A stretch of 64,000 nucleotides of DNA, taken from assembly GCF_901000735.1 (NCBI RefSeq), contig NC_081545.1, forward strand, positions 21,848,100 through 21,912,099, written 5' to 3'. The stretch's first letter is position 1. Each line of letters begins with the position of its first letter. Origin of the DNA: Corylus avellana. Lineage: Eukaryota; Streptophyta; Magnoliopsida; Fagales; Betulaceae. The position numbers and the translations under genes are program-made. The notes under the pieces are model-generated. The model saw nothing but the letters and a program-made list of their open reading frames with translations. It was not told the origin of the DNA and did no database searches. Positions 1 to 10,341 of the stretch are shown here, piece after piece.

Positions 1-21
1 ACCTCAAAAAATTTTAATTTT

Positions 22-260
22 TGGAAAAATGCAAAATCAGTCCCTGAAATTTACTTGATTTGCAATTAACTCCCTATGATATCAAAATGAACTCAAAAGT
101 CTCTGAAATATGCCCAAAAAATAATTTAGCCCCTAGAGCCAAATTTCGTCCACTGACTTAAAGGTAATAAATTATTTTTTTGACATCTCTAAGTTTATTT
201 TGATACCACATAAAGCTAATTGTAAATCAAATAAGCCACAATGACTGATTTTGAATTTTT
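22..260. mobile_element. MITE with long terminal inverted repeats
   Basis: The left arm reads as 'aaatcagtccctgaaattta', then a gcaattaactccctatgatatc-type stretch. It is mirrored on the other strand by 'caaaatcagtcattgtgg', then a 'caattagctttatgtgg'-like stretch near 170-258. Both arms contain the phrase 'atcaaaat(g/a)aact'. The body is AT-rich and has no ORF. The left edge is close to the window start, so the outer end and target duplication cannot be fixed. Confidence 0.5.
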
Positions 261-2097
261 TTTCTTTATTTACAAAAAAAAACAAAAACAAAAACAAAAA
301 TAGAGTGACCAAACCACCTGAGGGAGTTCAATGACTACCCCTCTTAGCTTTTTTATTTTATTTATTTTTTAAAAAAGGTTTAAAGGTTTTTTTTTTTTTT
401 CAACTTAATATTATTATTATTATTATTTATTTGAGGCCAGAAGAGTCAGATTGGGGGCACATGATAGAGATTCCATCCATTTTAACGATCTAGCCTAACA
501 AAGGAGATTTGTTTGCCAACTATTAGTTGTTTAACATATAACAATTCGTAAGAACAATGTGTAAATAAGTGACAATTAAAGGGAGATAAAGTATATATAT
601 ATATATAAGCCATAACAGGTGGGCTAAAGATTCAAGAGAATATAAGATTGGCTCCCAAAGCCAAAAAAATAAAAATAAAATAAACAGACAGCTAAAGAAT
701 GTATACTTTAGAACTATTTTTTATTTATTTATTCATATAAGTACTTTATAACTTTTATAGGTACAAGAGCAAATAGATACTTTAACAAAACACTTTGCAA
801 AATCAAATCCACATCATACAAAATAAACCTGATCTTGCATCATCCTTCATGTGACATATCATGTGGAACCACTAACTCTTGTGGGTCCCCTAAATTCTTT
901 GGTTTTACCCAAGAATTAAGTACACGTCCAATACAATTAAGCTTTCATCACTACTAGCTTTTTCCTTCCTTTTTATCGATTCAATCTGGGCCGTTGGTTT
1001 GCAACTGGGACCCACTAAATGCAAAACTTTCAATGATTTCATCAAACCACAATTTTATTTTTACCCGAATAATAAAATGCTTTTATTATTATTCTTATTA
1101 TTAGCTTAGAAAAATTAGACGGAAGCGAAAGCATTGCGGGTGGGACCCACAAGTAAGGCTAGCATCCCGTCGCTTTCGCTCTCTCTGTATTCAAATCATG
1201 TCTGGACTGATAAATCTACGCCCCACCATTGCTAATCACCTTTTTCTATGTTTTTTACAAAGAATTCCTAACTATTTTCTAATCTCCCAATCCCTCTCAT
1301 TTGGAGAAAAAGAAGGGGCAGCTCTGCTAATCTAGCAAATTATGAACCTTTGACCCAACAATTAAAATAAATCTAGCATCTTTAATACATTTATTAGCCC
1401 TCAAACTTTTCTTTTTACAATATTAACCCTCAACTCTTTGGTTATTCCCTTCAATATATATATATATTTTTTTTACCCTTACTATTGGATTGTAAAATGA
1501 AAGTAATAAAAAAGCAACTAGAGTTAAAATTTGCACAGAAGTTTAGACAGTAAAAATCACATATACTTCTTTAAGTTCGATTGAACCATAATCATTGCAT
1601 CGAAAATTTTCTTACGACTGCACTGCAGACCTACCACCCTAGGTAAGGGTAAACGGCTTTATTTATGTATTTTTTCTTAGGACTACTGACCAACCATCCT
1701 AGCACCCTAGTCCCTAGTAAGGGAAAATAGCTTTTTATTATTTTTTTATTATTTTTTTATTCAAATAAGGAGAAAAAGGAAAGGAGGTAAGTAAACAGGT
1801 TTATTTGTTTATGTATTCTTTCGTTTGGAAGCAATAGAGCTATAAGATGCATGTAGTGAAACCTTAAATATTCTAATAAATTTGAAATTAAGCATAAATA
1901 ATCTTTTTAAGATCTAAACAGCTCTCAAGTCATTACATTTCCACCTAGCAAACCCCAAAAAAGCAATAAAAAGAGATCTCTTTCATCTTTTATAAAGATG
2001 AAAGATCTCATTGACTAGAAAATTTTCCCTGCTAATCATATATATATATATATATATATATATAAAGAAAAAAAAAAGGGAAAATTTTTTTTTCCTG
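261..2097. other. AT-rich intergenic DNA, no gene seen
   Basis: No coding frame of note on either strand. It contains homopolymers, (TA)n at about 592-606 and a (TA)13 tract at about 2039-2064. A moderately GC-rich patch at 1120-1200 ('gggtgggaccc', and 'gaagcgaaagc' facing 'cgctttcgct') resembles promoter sequence, but no gene could be attached to it. Confidence 0.5.
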
Positions 2098-2719
2098 GAT
2101 TATACAATAACAAATTGACCTCGTAGATGATCAATTATCAGAAATGAACTAGTCCTTTCATCTTTTTTCAGGCTAAATTTCATCGTAGAAGCCAAGCAAA
2201 ACAGAACACAGAATTGATGATCAGATGTAATTAAGCAGATGGAAGATGAACTGATCTTGATCATAACGAAAGGAATCTGATCACAACACATGAATTACAT
2301 CGGATTCTTACAAGCAACCGATCACCAAAGATAGGTAGGAATCAAAACAGACAAACATACAGACAAACAAAGAAAGAACTACACGAGATTCATCGCCATC
2401 AACGAACAAAGATCACAGGTTTATAAACATCATTACAGATTCACAGCCCAAGAATCAGATTAAAAAACGCTAAAAAAAAAAAAAAAAAAAAAAAAACAGA
2501 GGAAAACCAGAATTGAATTTTCACGTCATATCATCATGATACATGTAAAAGCGAAAATAAAAGGGAAAAAAAGAACTTGCCTGAGATGAGATTTGCTTTT
2601 GCACAAGGTTTTTCTCTGTTTGCACAAGGTTTTTCTCTGTTTTCCCCAAACAGGAAATTGGAATTGCGGATGATGGGAGGATGAAAATTGAAAATGGCGA
2701 TGGAGGTGGAAAAAAATTT
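2098..2719 (-). other. Leader exon and 5'-UTR intron without a visible CDS
   Basis: Read on the minus strand, a pyrimidine-rich leader (about 2715 down to 2581) follows a good TATA box and contains no long ORF. It ends in 'catctcag', followed by 'gcaagt', an excellent GC-AG class plant donor at 2580. Downstream sequence to about 2098 is T-rich and intron-like, like the long 5'-UTR introns of highly expressed plant genes. Possible acceptors lie around 2098 ('ataatccag') and 2030 ('gattagcag'). No convincing coding exon follows towards position 1. The downstream gene may be lost, lie outside the window, or be non-coding. Confidence 0.45.
2599..2640. repeat. 21-bp tandem duplication in the leader exon
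   Basis: Two adjacent perfect copies of 'ttgcacaaggtttttctctg' plus one base lie inside the presumptive 5'-UTR exon of the minus-strand transcript. The period is 21 bp. Confidence 0.85.
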
Positions 2720-2850
2720 GAAGAGAAGAGAGAGAGGTTGGTGGTATATAAGTTGAGAGAGTAGGCGTCCACTTCTGAGTGCCGTGGGGCCGTAGGTGGG
2801 GCCCTTTAGCAGCCAACCGGACAACGGCTGGGTCGGAACGCTGCCGCTTT
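2720..2850 (-). promoter_or_regulatory. TATA promoter with two GTGGGGCC boxes (minus strand)
   Basis: On the minus strand, 'cttatataccacc' (TATA at about 2745-2750) lies about 30 bp upstream of a CT-rich initiator region (about 2715). Upstream are two GTGGGGCC motifs (2784-2791 and 2796-2803), which fit TCP-type binding sites, in a GC-rich island that stands out from the AT-rich surroundings. This layout is typical of a genuine plant core promoter. Confidence 0.5.
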
Positions 2851-3160
2851 TGCACGCCCTCAACGTTTGCCTCTGGATTTGTTCTAAACTACCATGTTAA
2901 CCAAAGACAGAGTGTTTTTTATTTTTTATTTTTTATTTTTTATTTTGGATGGATGAATAACCAGAGACAGAATTAACAACGAGGAAAACCGAAAAAACAA
3001 ATGCTCTAATTCGTAATGGATTTTTTTTTTGGGTGGTTGTTTCTTATTTTTAGAAATTGAGAGACAACATAAAAGCTTAATTGGAATTTGGTCTAAAAAA
3101 AAATAAAAAAACAAAACAAAAACAAAAAGCAAAGGCAACGCGTTTTGGTATGTTTTAATA

Positions 3161-3332
3161 TAGTAATTCTAAAAGTTATTTTTTTGTCACTCTAAGAATG
3201 AGGTAAATTTTAAAATTATTATTTTATCAAAATTTAATAATAATTAATCATAAGGTCAATGATAATTTTAGAAGTCACGTAATTTTTTTCAGTGACACAA
3301 AATGGACATAAGAGTGACTTTTAACATTACTC
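3161..3332. mobile_element. 172-bp MITE with 9-bp target duplication
   Basis: The element is flanked by identical 9-bp copies of gttttaata (3152-3160 and 3333-3341). Its ends are inverted: 'tagtaattctaaaagt' on the left, and the complement of the right end reads 'gagtaatgttaaaagt'. A 9-bp duplication fits a Mutator-type (MULE) MITE. It has no coding capacity. Confidence 0.75.
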
Positions 3333-3341
3333 GTTTTAATA

Positions 3342-6300
3342 GGATCCTTCTAACATTTTTGTACATAAATTTATTTCAATACAGTCTCTCTTGAAAATGT
3401 GCTTCTGTTTTTTTATTAATGTGTTATATTATTTTACGAAGTTATCTAGATATCTTCATTATATGGGTCATTTAGTATTTATTTTTTAGTTGTTGTCTTT
3501 TAGTGATAATGTGTTAACCCCTAGTGGTAGGAGTAAATAGTGTATGTTTGCATGTCCATAAGATGTCTAAAAGTAGTTATCTAGTTATTTAATTTAGAGT
3601 TAATATTGTGAAATAGTTATATGTGTTACACTTAGAATATGTTTGTGATTGTGTTCGAGAAATAGAGCTTTTAAGTTAAAAAAAATAATTTTTTTTTTTT
3701 AGCAAAAGTTTTATTTTTAAACTTTTATCAAATGTGTTTTTGGCTATTTTTGGAATTTTTAAATCTTTAAAAGCACTTTCAATTTTTTTACCGAACGAGT
3801 TTTTTTTTTTATGCCAACGAACTTTTTTAAGTGTTAAATATACTTTTAGGTTTCTCAAACGCACACCTAAACATGTCCTTAGTGTTGTGTAGCATTATGG
3901 TGCACTTGTTTGAGCAGGAGTTTATCTCCAATGATTGTAGGAGTTTTACTCTAAGTCCAAGTCATTGTATGTTTTTTATTTAAAGGATGGTCAATTAATA
4001 ATAAGAATAAGAATTTAGTCTTCAAACCTCATGTTTGTAAAAAGGTTTAGGTTCCAACTATAAAGGGTTTAGATTCCCTTAAAACCTAACAATTTATGTA
4101 GTTGCATGTTTGTAAAATCATTTACATAACATAATGTTATTCAAGCAACATTTGAGAAGTATATGTTATTACAAAAAAAGGTATATTACATGCATTTGAA
4201 ACTCCACCTAGCATTTCTCATTAAAAAAAAATTTTCAAACCTAATTTTTTTTTTCAACATTTGGTTGGTAGAGAAATAAGCAATGAAAAGCAAATTCCGG
4301 CGAGCTCACCTAATATATTTTTTTTCAACACTTGGTTGGTAGAGAAATAAGCAACGAAAAGCAAATTCCGGCGAGCTCCATGGAGGATTTCGGGGACTTC
4401 GTGAACTCCAGCGGAGGATTCTAGTGAACTCAAGCGACTGTGAGTTGCGGATAATGAACTGCGAGAATGAGTGTATGGGAGAAGGAAAAACTCAAATTCA
4501 GAAAACGGTTAACAATTATAAAAAATAGCACCATTTTATAAAAAATAAAGAAAGTTTTTCTAGCCAACCAAAAATATATATATATTAAAAAAAAAAAAAA
4601 AACTTTATTTCGAAATAAGGAAAGTCTTAAAAACTTGGTTAGAAGATTACTGTATAATCTAAAATGGTCAAATTGTATACATTTTCCTTCTTAGTGACCT
4701 ACCCACAGATTCAGATTTGGCCTCCAATTAATTTTTTAATGATAGGACGGCACCCGTCCAAATGTGTCTCCCTTTTCACCTCCCCATGTATAGGTGGTCC
4801 AGAATCACATCGGCATCGGCTAAAACCTAGAATTCAAAGCATGTTACATCCGAAATTTGAGACACAAGGAAGGATTAATGGGTCATTCAACAGATTATAA
4901 GAAAAATGTTTTTCCTTTTTGGTCTCAAAGTGGCCGCCCTCAGTCGACCGACCAAACCGCCCTTCCATGCGTGCAAACATGAGGGAAGACTGTGTCTTTT
5001 TTGGCAGATTATGACATTTCTTCTTTCTTTTTTGGTACCAGTTGTTGTCATTCTCTTTGGGGGTTTCAAGATTGAGTCCCAATCTTTTGTGCATTTGCCC
5101 ATCTCCCTCTTGCTCCAAGAATACATGCTTATTCGACCCTTTTGTTTGTTTAATTGTACCAAAATGGTGATCAACTTGTACGCAAACTTTATTTATTTAT
5201 TTTTAATTTTTTTTTTTTTTTTTTTTTAAAAAAAGAGAAAATGAAAAGAGATTGACCACTTTAAGGGCGACCCCTCCACAAATTACTTATAGCAATTAAT
5301 TGAAAATTCTTTTTCAGATGAATAGCCATATATATGGCATCTACATTGCTTTTATTGAGGAAAAATAATCCTAACATAGTAAGGAAATGAATCATAACCT
5401 AATAAGGATAGGAGTTATTATTGTAAAAACATAAATTTCTTACAAGCTTTCTTATTGTAATTATTATAAGGGTTCTTAACAACCCCTTGAATAGAGAGAA
5501 AAAACTATGGGGGAGGAGGGAAGAGAAAACCTAGAGAGAAAAAAAACTGTGGGGGAGGAGGGAGCACCCCCTCCCCCTACTCCCCCCTTCTTTCCTCCCC
5601 ATCCCCTTTTTTTTTTTTTTTTTTTTTTCCGACCAGTCTAGTTGCGCCGCCTTCGTCCGCCCTCTACCGTGCTGTGCCGCTCTTCGTCTCACCAGAATTG
5701 GTTAGGCTTTAGATCTAATTGTTCAAAACTAGATCTAGTCTCTTTAATTGGTTTCGCTCAATCATGCGCCGACCTACCGTGCTCCCTGGCTCCTCAGCTA
5801 CCTATCAGCGTAAAACAGCTCCATCTCCTCCACCACGTGCTGGCCAGTGCGTTTCGCCTCCCTTGTATCAGCTATTGTAGCTATTTGAGGCTTTTTTTTA
5901 TTGTGTTTTTTCTTTTTTTCTTTTTTTTTTGAATAAGGGTTTGACTTCTCCTTAGATTTGCTTTCATAAGCGATCTTTGGGGTGAAGATTTTTGTCCTAA
6001 CCTTTGGGTCGATGAGGATTAGTTTCAGTGTGAGGGTTTTGCTCTTATGGTCGGGAAAATAAAAGTTGAGAATATGGACTACCTATGTATTAGATTGAGT
6101 TTGTCTGGGGCATATCTGTTCTATAATTGAAGTTTGGACATGGGTTAGCGAATGTTGAAGTCATAAATATGACTTGATTATAAGATTTTTATATTTGTCT
6201 TTATAACGTTGTAACGTCATAACCTTAGTTATGATTTATCAGAGCTTTATGCTCTCTGATGTAAGAGTTTTAAGATCTTTTTTCAATAAATGAATAGTGA

Positions 6301-6638
6301 CTACTTTAGCTGTGCATGACTATAATAGCATTTGCTTGTTGTGAACCAATAATATGAGGGGCCTAGATGGTGTGAATAATAGGCTCTCCCTCAAACCCAG
6401 TTAAGCCATAGTCTGATCAACTCTCATCAAGACATTAGTAGGACCTATGGTAGTTTATCTAATCAGACATGTGGATTCTCAATACTGGAGTCGAATCCAT
6501 GTTCTAGTGTTTACCTAATTATATATTGAGTAATGATATATACCATATTTTTATCCCACAATTATCTCACAAAATTAAATAGTTCTTCGCTTAGTAGAGC
6601 TATCAGTTGTCGGTGACTTTCTAAGGGCTCTCTCTCTC
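3342..6638. other. Intergenic DNA, no supported gene
   Basis: Frames here are short and low in complexity. The region contains a 69-bp tandem pair (4241-4378), a duplicated 'gagaaaaaactatggggg' block (about 5493-5520 and 5535-5563), long T runs and a plausible poly(A) signal 'aataaa' near 6284. The 5642-5932 frame starts in GC-richer sequence but ends in poly-T and has no recognisable domain. Confidence 0.4.
4241..4378. repeat. Tandem duplication, 69-bp unit x2
   Basis: Two adjacent, nearly identical units run from 'ctaatttttt' through 'ttggttggtagagaaataag' and 'caaattccggcgagctc'. They differ by a few substitutions (aat/aac, cat/cac). No ORF is preserved through both. Confidence 0.8.
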
Positions 6639-7174
6639 TCTATATATATATATATATGTAAAAGCCCGAGCTGGCATGTGTGAGTGAACCCCCCTTTTTT
6701 TAATCCTAGAAGTGACACCAAGGCATACTTTTTTTTAATCAGTGAGTTTTTAAGGCATGTGGCGTGAACTGCCCCCCCCCCCCCCTCCCATACTGTGCTA
6801 AAAGTTTTTTAAGGCATAGTTTTTTAATCGGTTTTTTAAGAGTGAACTAGTCATTAAATTAGCTTAATTAAGGGCATTTAATTATATTTCAATTTGTATT
6901 GAAATATTGTAGATAGTACACTAACAATATTAAATAATCATGCTAATTTTCTACATTATAATCCATGAATTCTTATTGCTAATTTTTTTTCTTTATACTA
7001 TTTATTTTAAATCATATATACTTATAGGAATAAAGATTTAATTTCTTTTATTTATTTAAAGTGGTGAGATATATTTTGATATGAATTTTTTAACTTATAG
7101 TGAAAATGATGCGTTTAAATTTTAAAATTAAATTATAATAAAAAATCCCTCGCATAATGCGGGTTATAAGCTAG
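6639..7174 (+). mobile_element. Small non-autonomous Helitron
   Basis: The 3' end shows the plant Helitron signature: a short GC hairpin ('ccctcgcataatgcggg', 7148-7163), an AT-rich spacer, then CTAG at 7171-7174 followed by T. The 5' side begins with a 'tctatatatatatata' run, then 'gtaaaagcccgagctgg', as in many short plant Helitrons. There are no terminal inverted repeats or target duplication, as expected. No Rep/helicase ORF is present. The 3' end is firmer than the 5' end, which is blurred by a CT/TA microsatellite. Confidence 0.6.
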
Positions 7175-7239
7175 TTATAATAAAATATGAAAAAATAATG
7201 ATTCCCATTTCTTAATGTTTTGAATAGATAGATCAGTTT

Positions 7240-7466
7240 GCTCTTCCTTGTGCCATGCATAAATAGGGGCATTCCTCTTCCTCTTCTAGTCTGAGTTCGC
7301 AACTAAGCTCGTAGGAGTATTAGCACAACCTGCAACGATTGGGTACAACCCTCCCTCACTTGGTTCGACGTGTAGAATTCTCCCTGACAAGCAGTCCTTA
7401 GTCTCGGCCCAGCTTATGTCCTTTAAACAACCGGTAGGGAGTACAGACTTTGCTCTGATATCATGT
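7240..7466 (-). other. Copia retroelement leader with primer-binding site
   Basis: On the minus strand the sequence reads 'tttaacatgatatcagagc', a typical plant LTR end followed by a tRNA-iMet-type primer-binding site (around 7453-7466). The untranslated leader runs to lower coordinates. No complete LTR or coding region was found next to it, so this is a fragment. Confidence 0.4.
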
Positions 7467-7519
7467 TAAATCATCACTTATGTCAGATTACTTTGTCTTC
7501 CTTGCCCCATCCTATTAGC

Positions 7520-7879
7520 CTATGTAGCGATACCCAGGAGTGCAAAGGCAGAAAGGAGCTTGACTGTAAGACCCACCCGTCGAGTAGGGACAAAAGTCGG
7601 CGTGATTCTATCAATCATATACATAGGTAGGGCCCTCCATTCTAATCGGTATATCATGAAAATAAAGCCATTTACAAAAGGCCTCATTGGTGCGAAGCGG
7701 CTTTGCCCCTTTTTAGTAGGGGAGTGAAATGAAATACCGCATCTCAAAGCCCACCTACTTTGCAATTTAGAAAAAAATGGAATTGTGATGCTGAGATCTA
7801 TAGCCATCACTTTGCCAATAAGAGGACAGCTGAAAAAGACATGGACCATTCTTTCCATTTCTTCGTTATTTATCCTCAT
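7520..7879 (-). pseudogene. Possible LINE ORF2 C-terminal (zf-RVT) relic
   Basis: A 119-codon minus-strand frame begins with residues resembling the end of plant LINE ORF2, where an acidic stretch precedes 'VHVFFSCPLIG' (compare 'CFHILWGC' in the intact LINE nearby). The remainder is not recognisable. The similarity is short and the assignment tentative. It could also be chance coding within repeat DNA. Confidence 0.3.
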
Positions 7880-8143
7880 TTATGCACCATACGAAACTCT
7901 TTTCCATTTGTTTTTGCTTACAAATCCTACCAAAATCTTTTTATTTGGAATTGGACAAAAATTTCCTCCAAACAGGTTTAGAGGAAATAGTCTTCAACCC
8001 ACATAAAATAGTACCAAGTGTCTACGCATTTAATATGCACATTAAATATTAAAGGTCATTCATTGCAGTTTACTAACTAAGGTTAACCTTTTTTTTTTTT
8101 TTTTTTTTGGTTAAACATGAGACTAAAGTTTTTTTTTTTTTTT

Positions 8144-8477
8144 GGAAAAATCCACTTTACCCCCCCTGAAGTTTTAGAGGTTTTTCAATTTGAACCCCAA
8201 AGTTTAAAAATTGGCAATGTACCCCCTAATGTTTCAAAAATTTTCAATTTAAACCTTATGTTACTAATTTCCGTCAAATTTGATGAAAATATCTAAAATT
8301 ACGTAATTACCCTCAGGCTTTTTTTAAAAAAATTTCGTCCAATTTAACAGAAATTAGTAACGGAATGTTTAAATTGAAAATTTTTGAAACATTGTGGGGT
8401 ACATTGCCAATTTTTAAACTTTGGGGTTCAAATTGAAAAACTCCTAAAACTTCAGGGGAATAAAGTGGATTTTTCCC
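8144..8477. mobile_element. Palindromic MITE, T-run target
   Basis: The left arm starts 'ggaaaaatccactttac' and continues with 'cctgaagttttagagg' and a 'aaccccaaagtttaaaaatt' stretch. The same sequence returns on the other strand at 8340-8477. The whole insert is close to one imperfect palindrome with a short centre. Both sides are poly-T, so the target duplication is masked. It interrupts the left arm of the surrounding fold-back element. Confidence 0.7.
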
Positions 8478-9030
8478 CCTTTTTTTTTTTGTTCACCAAA
8501 GTTAGAATTAATGTTAAAAACTGAAGACCTAACGTCAAATTAGATTAAAAACCAAAAAAATAAAAATTAATAATAATAATTACATCTAAACAATGTTAGA
8601 AAATTTTAAACCTAAACAATGTGAAGTTGATGAATCATATCATAAGCATAATTTCTCTCCATTATTTATTTCTCAAGTTCTATGTATGTGCGGCTGAAAG
8701 ACTATTACTTTAGGAGAAGAAGAGATTTTTTGGCATATATGTGAAAACTGAGTCTTGTTTTGGATAATATTTTGATTAATTTTAATATCTATTTAGTTAT
8801 CCCATTAACAAAGAGTTATCTAATATTTTGAATTTTTTTTTTTTTTTTTTTTCCTTCGTTTTTTCATGTCTTTTCATCACTTTTATTTAGCTACTTATAA
8901 CCAAGCCCATGGCTTTGCGAACCATTCAGGGTAAGCAAATTCATTTTTCTTTTTGTGTATACGAATGTTGATTTTTTAAAACCCCCGTCCAAATTAAAAT
9001 TAAGTTTTTAACATTAATTCCAACCTTGAA

Positions 9031-10341
9031 TGGTTCGCAATTGAAGATTATGATGGTTTCACTATACCATCAAAAATCCCTTTTGACAAAGCAGCCTTTT
9101 GGGTAAGGATGATAAACTTACCCTTGGCATGCATGAGTCTGAATGTAGGCCATCAGATTGGATCAGCGATGGGTCATGTGGAAGAGGTGGATGTCGACGA
9201 AGGTGGAATGGGTTGGGGTGAATATCTGAGGGTGAAGATTACTCTTGATCTGCAGAAACCTCTGATGAGGGGGAGAGTATTGAAGATTAATGGGTCAAAA
9301 ACGCTGGTCTCCTTCCAGTATGAAAGACTCCCTAAATTCTGCTTTAGCTGCGGAGTGATCAAACATGGGGTGACGGGGTGCTCTGAGAGGAGTAATGGCC
9401 GGAAACAACATGCACCAACTGCTTTTGGGCCGTGGATGAGATCGACATCCCCTAAAAGGATATTTGGAGGCAGGTTTGGGCAGGGCCTGGAGAGACGAGA
9501 TCCACCACAGCATCAGCGAGAGAACCTGGGTGGCTTCGGACGGCAGGGTCATGGGCGCCGATCTTCACCGGATAGTCAGAAACCGCCGTACTATAGTCCA
9601 GAAGAAGGGGGTTCACCGTCAGGGCCGGCGGAGCGTAAGGAGAAATTACATATGGAAAGAGACAAGCGGAATAAACACTTTCCATCCAAAGTTAGATCCC
9701 CAGTATCATCAGGGAGCGAGATGGGCGGAAATTTGAATGAGGAAAATCAAGGAGATGGGATGGGTGGCGCAAATCATGGGAGCAATGAGAATGCCGTGAA
9801 TCCAGGGAGCGCGGTGGATGGTGATTTGGGAGCCAAAACGCACAAAGCCACAGAAGAGATATTTTCTGGGTGTACCTACACGGAAATCCTGGCTGACTTG
9901 GAGAAAGGTGCGAAGGAGAATCTTAAGGGAGCGGGCTCAGAATCGGTTAATGAATATTTAGATGAGCTGGCAATGAAAGAAAAACAGACAGCAGGACACG
10001 TGGTAGCAGAGAAATGTGATGAAGATATTTCTGGGCCTTGTGATGATGATGGGCCAAGGGGAATAAAACGGTCCAGAAATTTCGGTGGTGGCTTTTTTAC
10101 TATGTCTGACGTGGAGAAACGGATGAAACATGCGCTCTCTGAGGAGGTAGGGAGACCACGCGGGACCAGTGACGAAACATGGCGACAAAACAATCGAAGT
10201 AAAAAAGAAGGGTTGAAGGAGGGGGGAATAGAAGTGGGGAAAGCAGGTCGATCAAAAGGCAAACCTGGCGTGTCCGTTAAAAATATAAAAAGTGGATCGG
10301 GACTGGCGGCGGCTGGAAATCAGCCCCGCCGACCGCAATGA
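9031..10341 (+). pseudogene. LINE ORF1 (DUF4283-like, CCHC zinc knuckle), 5'-truncated
   Basis: The open frame runs in from the LINE 5' junction. The first internal Met is at 9109, but plant-LINE ORF1 similarity ('WFAIEDYDGF...AAFWVRM') extends upstream of it, so 9109 is not the natural start. From the Met, residues 1-75 match the second part of the DUF4283-type RNA-binding region. A CX2CX4HX4C knuckle follows at residues 78-91 ('CFSCGVIKHGVTGC'), then a long, charged, low-complexity tail (residues 100-410). Full-length plant ORF1 proteins have about 100 more N-terminal residues. The product would coat LINE RNA. The stop overlaps the ORF2 start (ATGA at 10338-10341). Confidence 0.85.

Noticed and set aside
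1975..2010. Hairpin 'ctttcatcttt' / 'aaagatgaaag' as a terminator
   Set aside because: The palindrome is imperfect (2-bp offset in the outer stem). Such hairpins are not terminators for plant RNA polymerase II.
2526..2863. Overlapping minus-strand frames of about 109 codons
   Set aside because: They run from upstream of the TATA box through the leader and a good splice donor. They are promoter and 5' UTR sequence, not protein.
5642..5932. 96-codon plus-strand frame
   Set aside because: It lacks any recognisable domain and ends in a poly-T-encoded Phe run. No promoter or splice evidence supports it.
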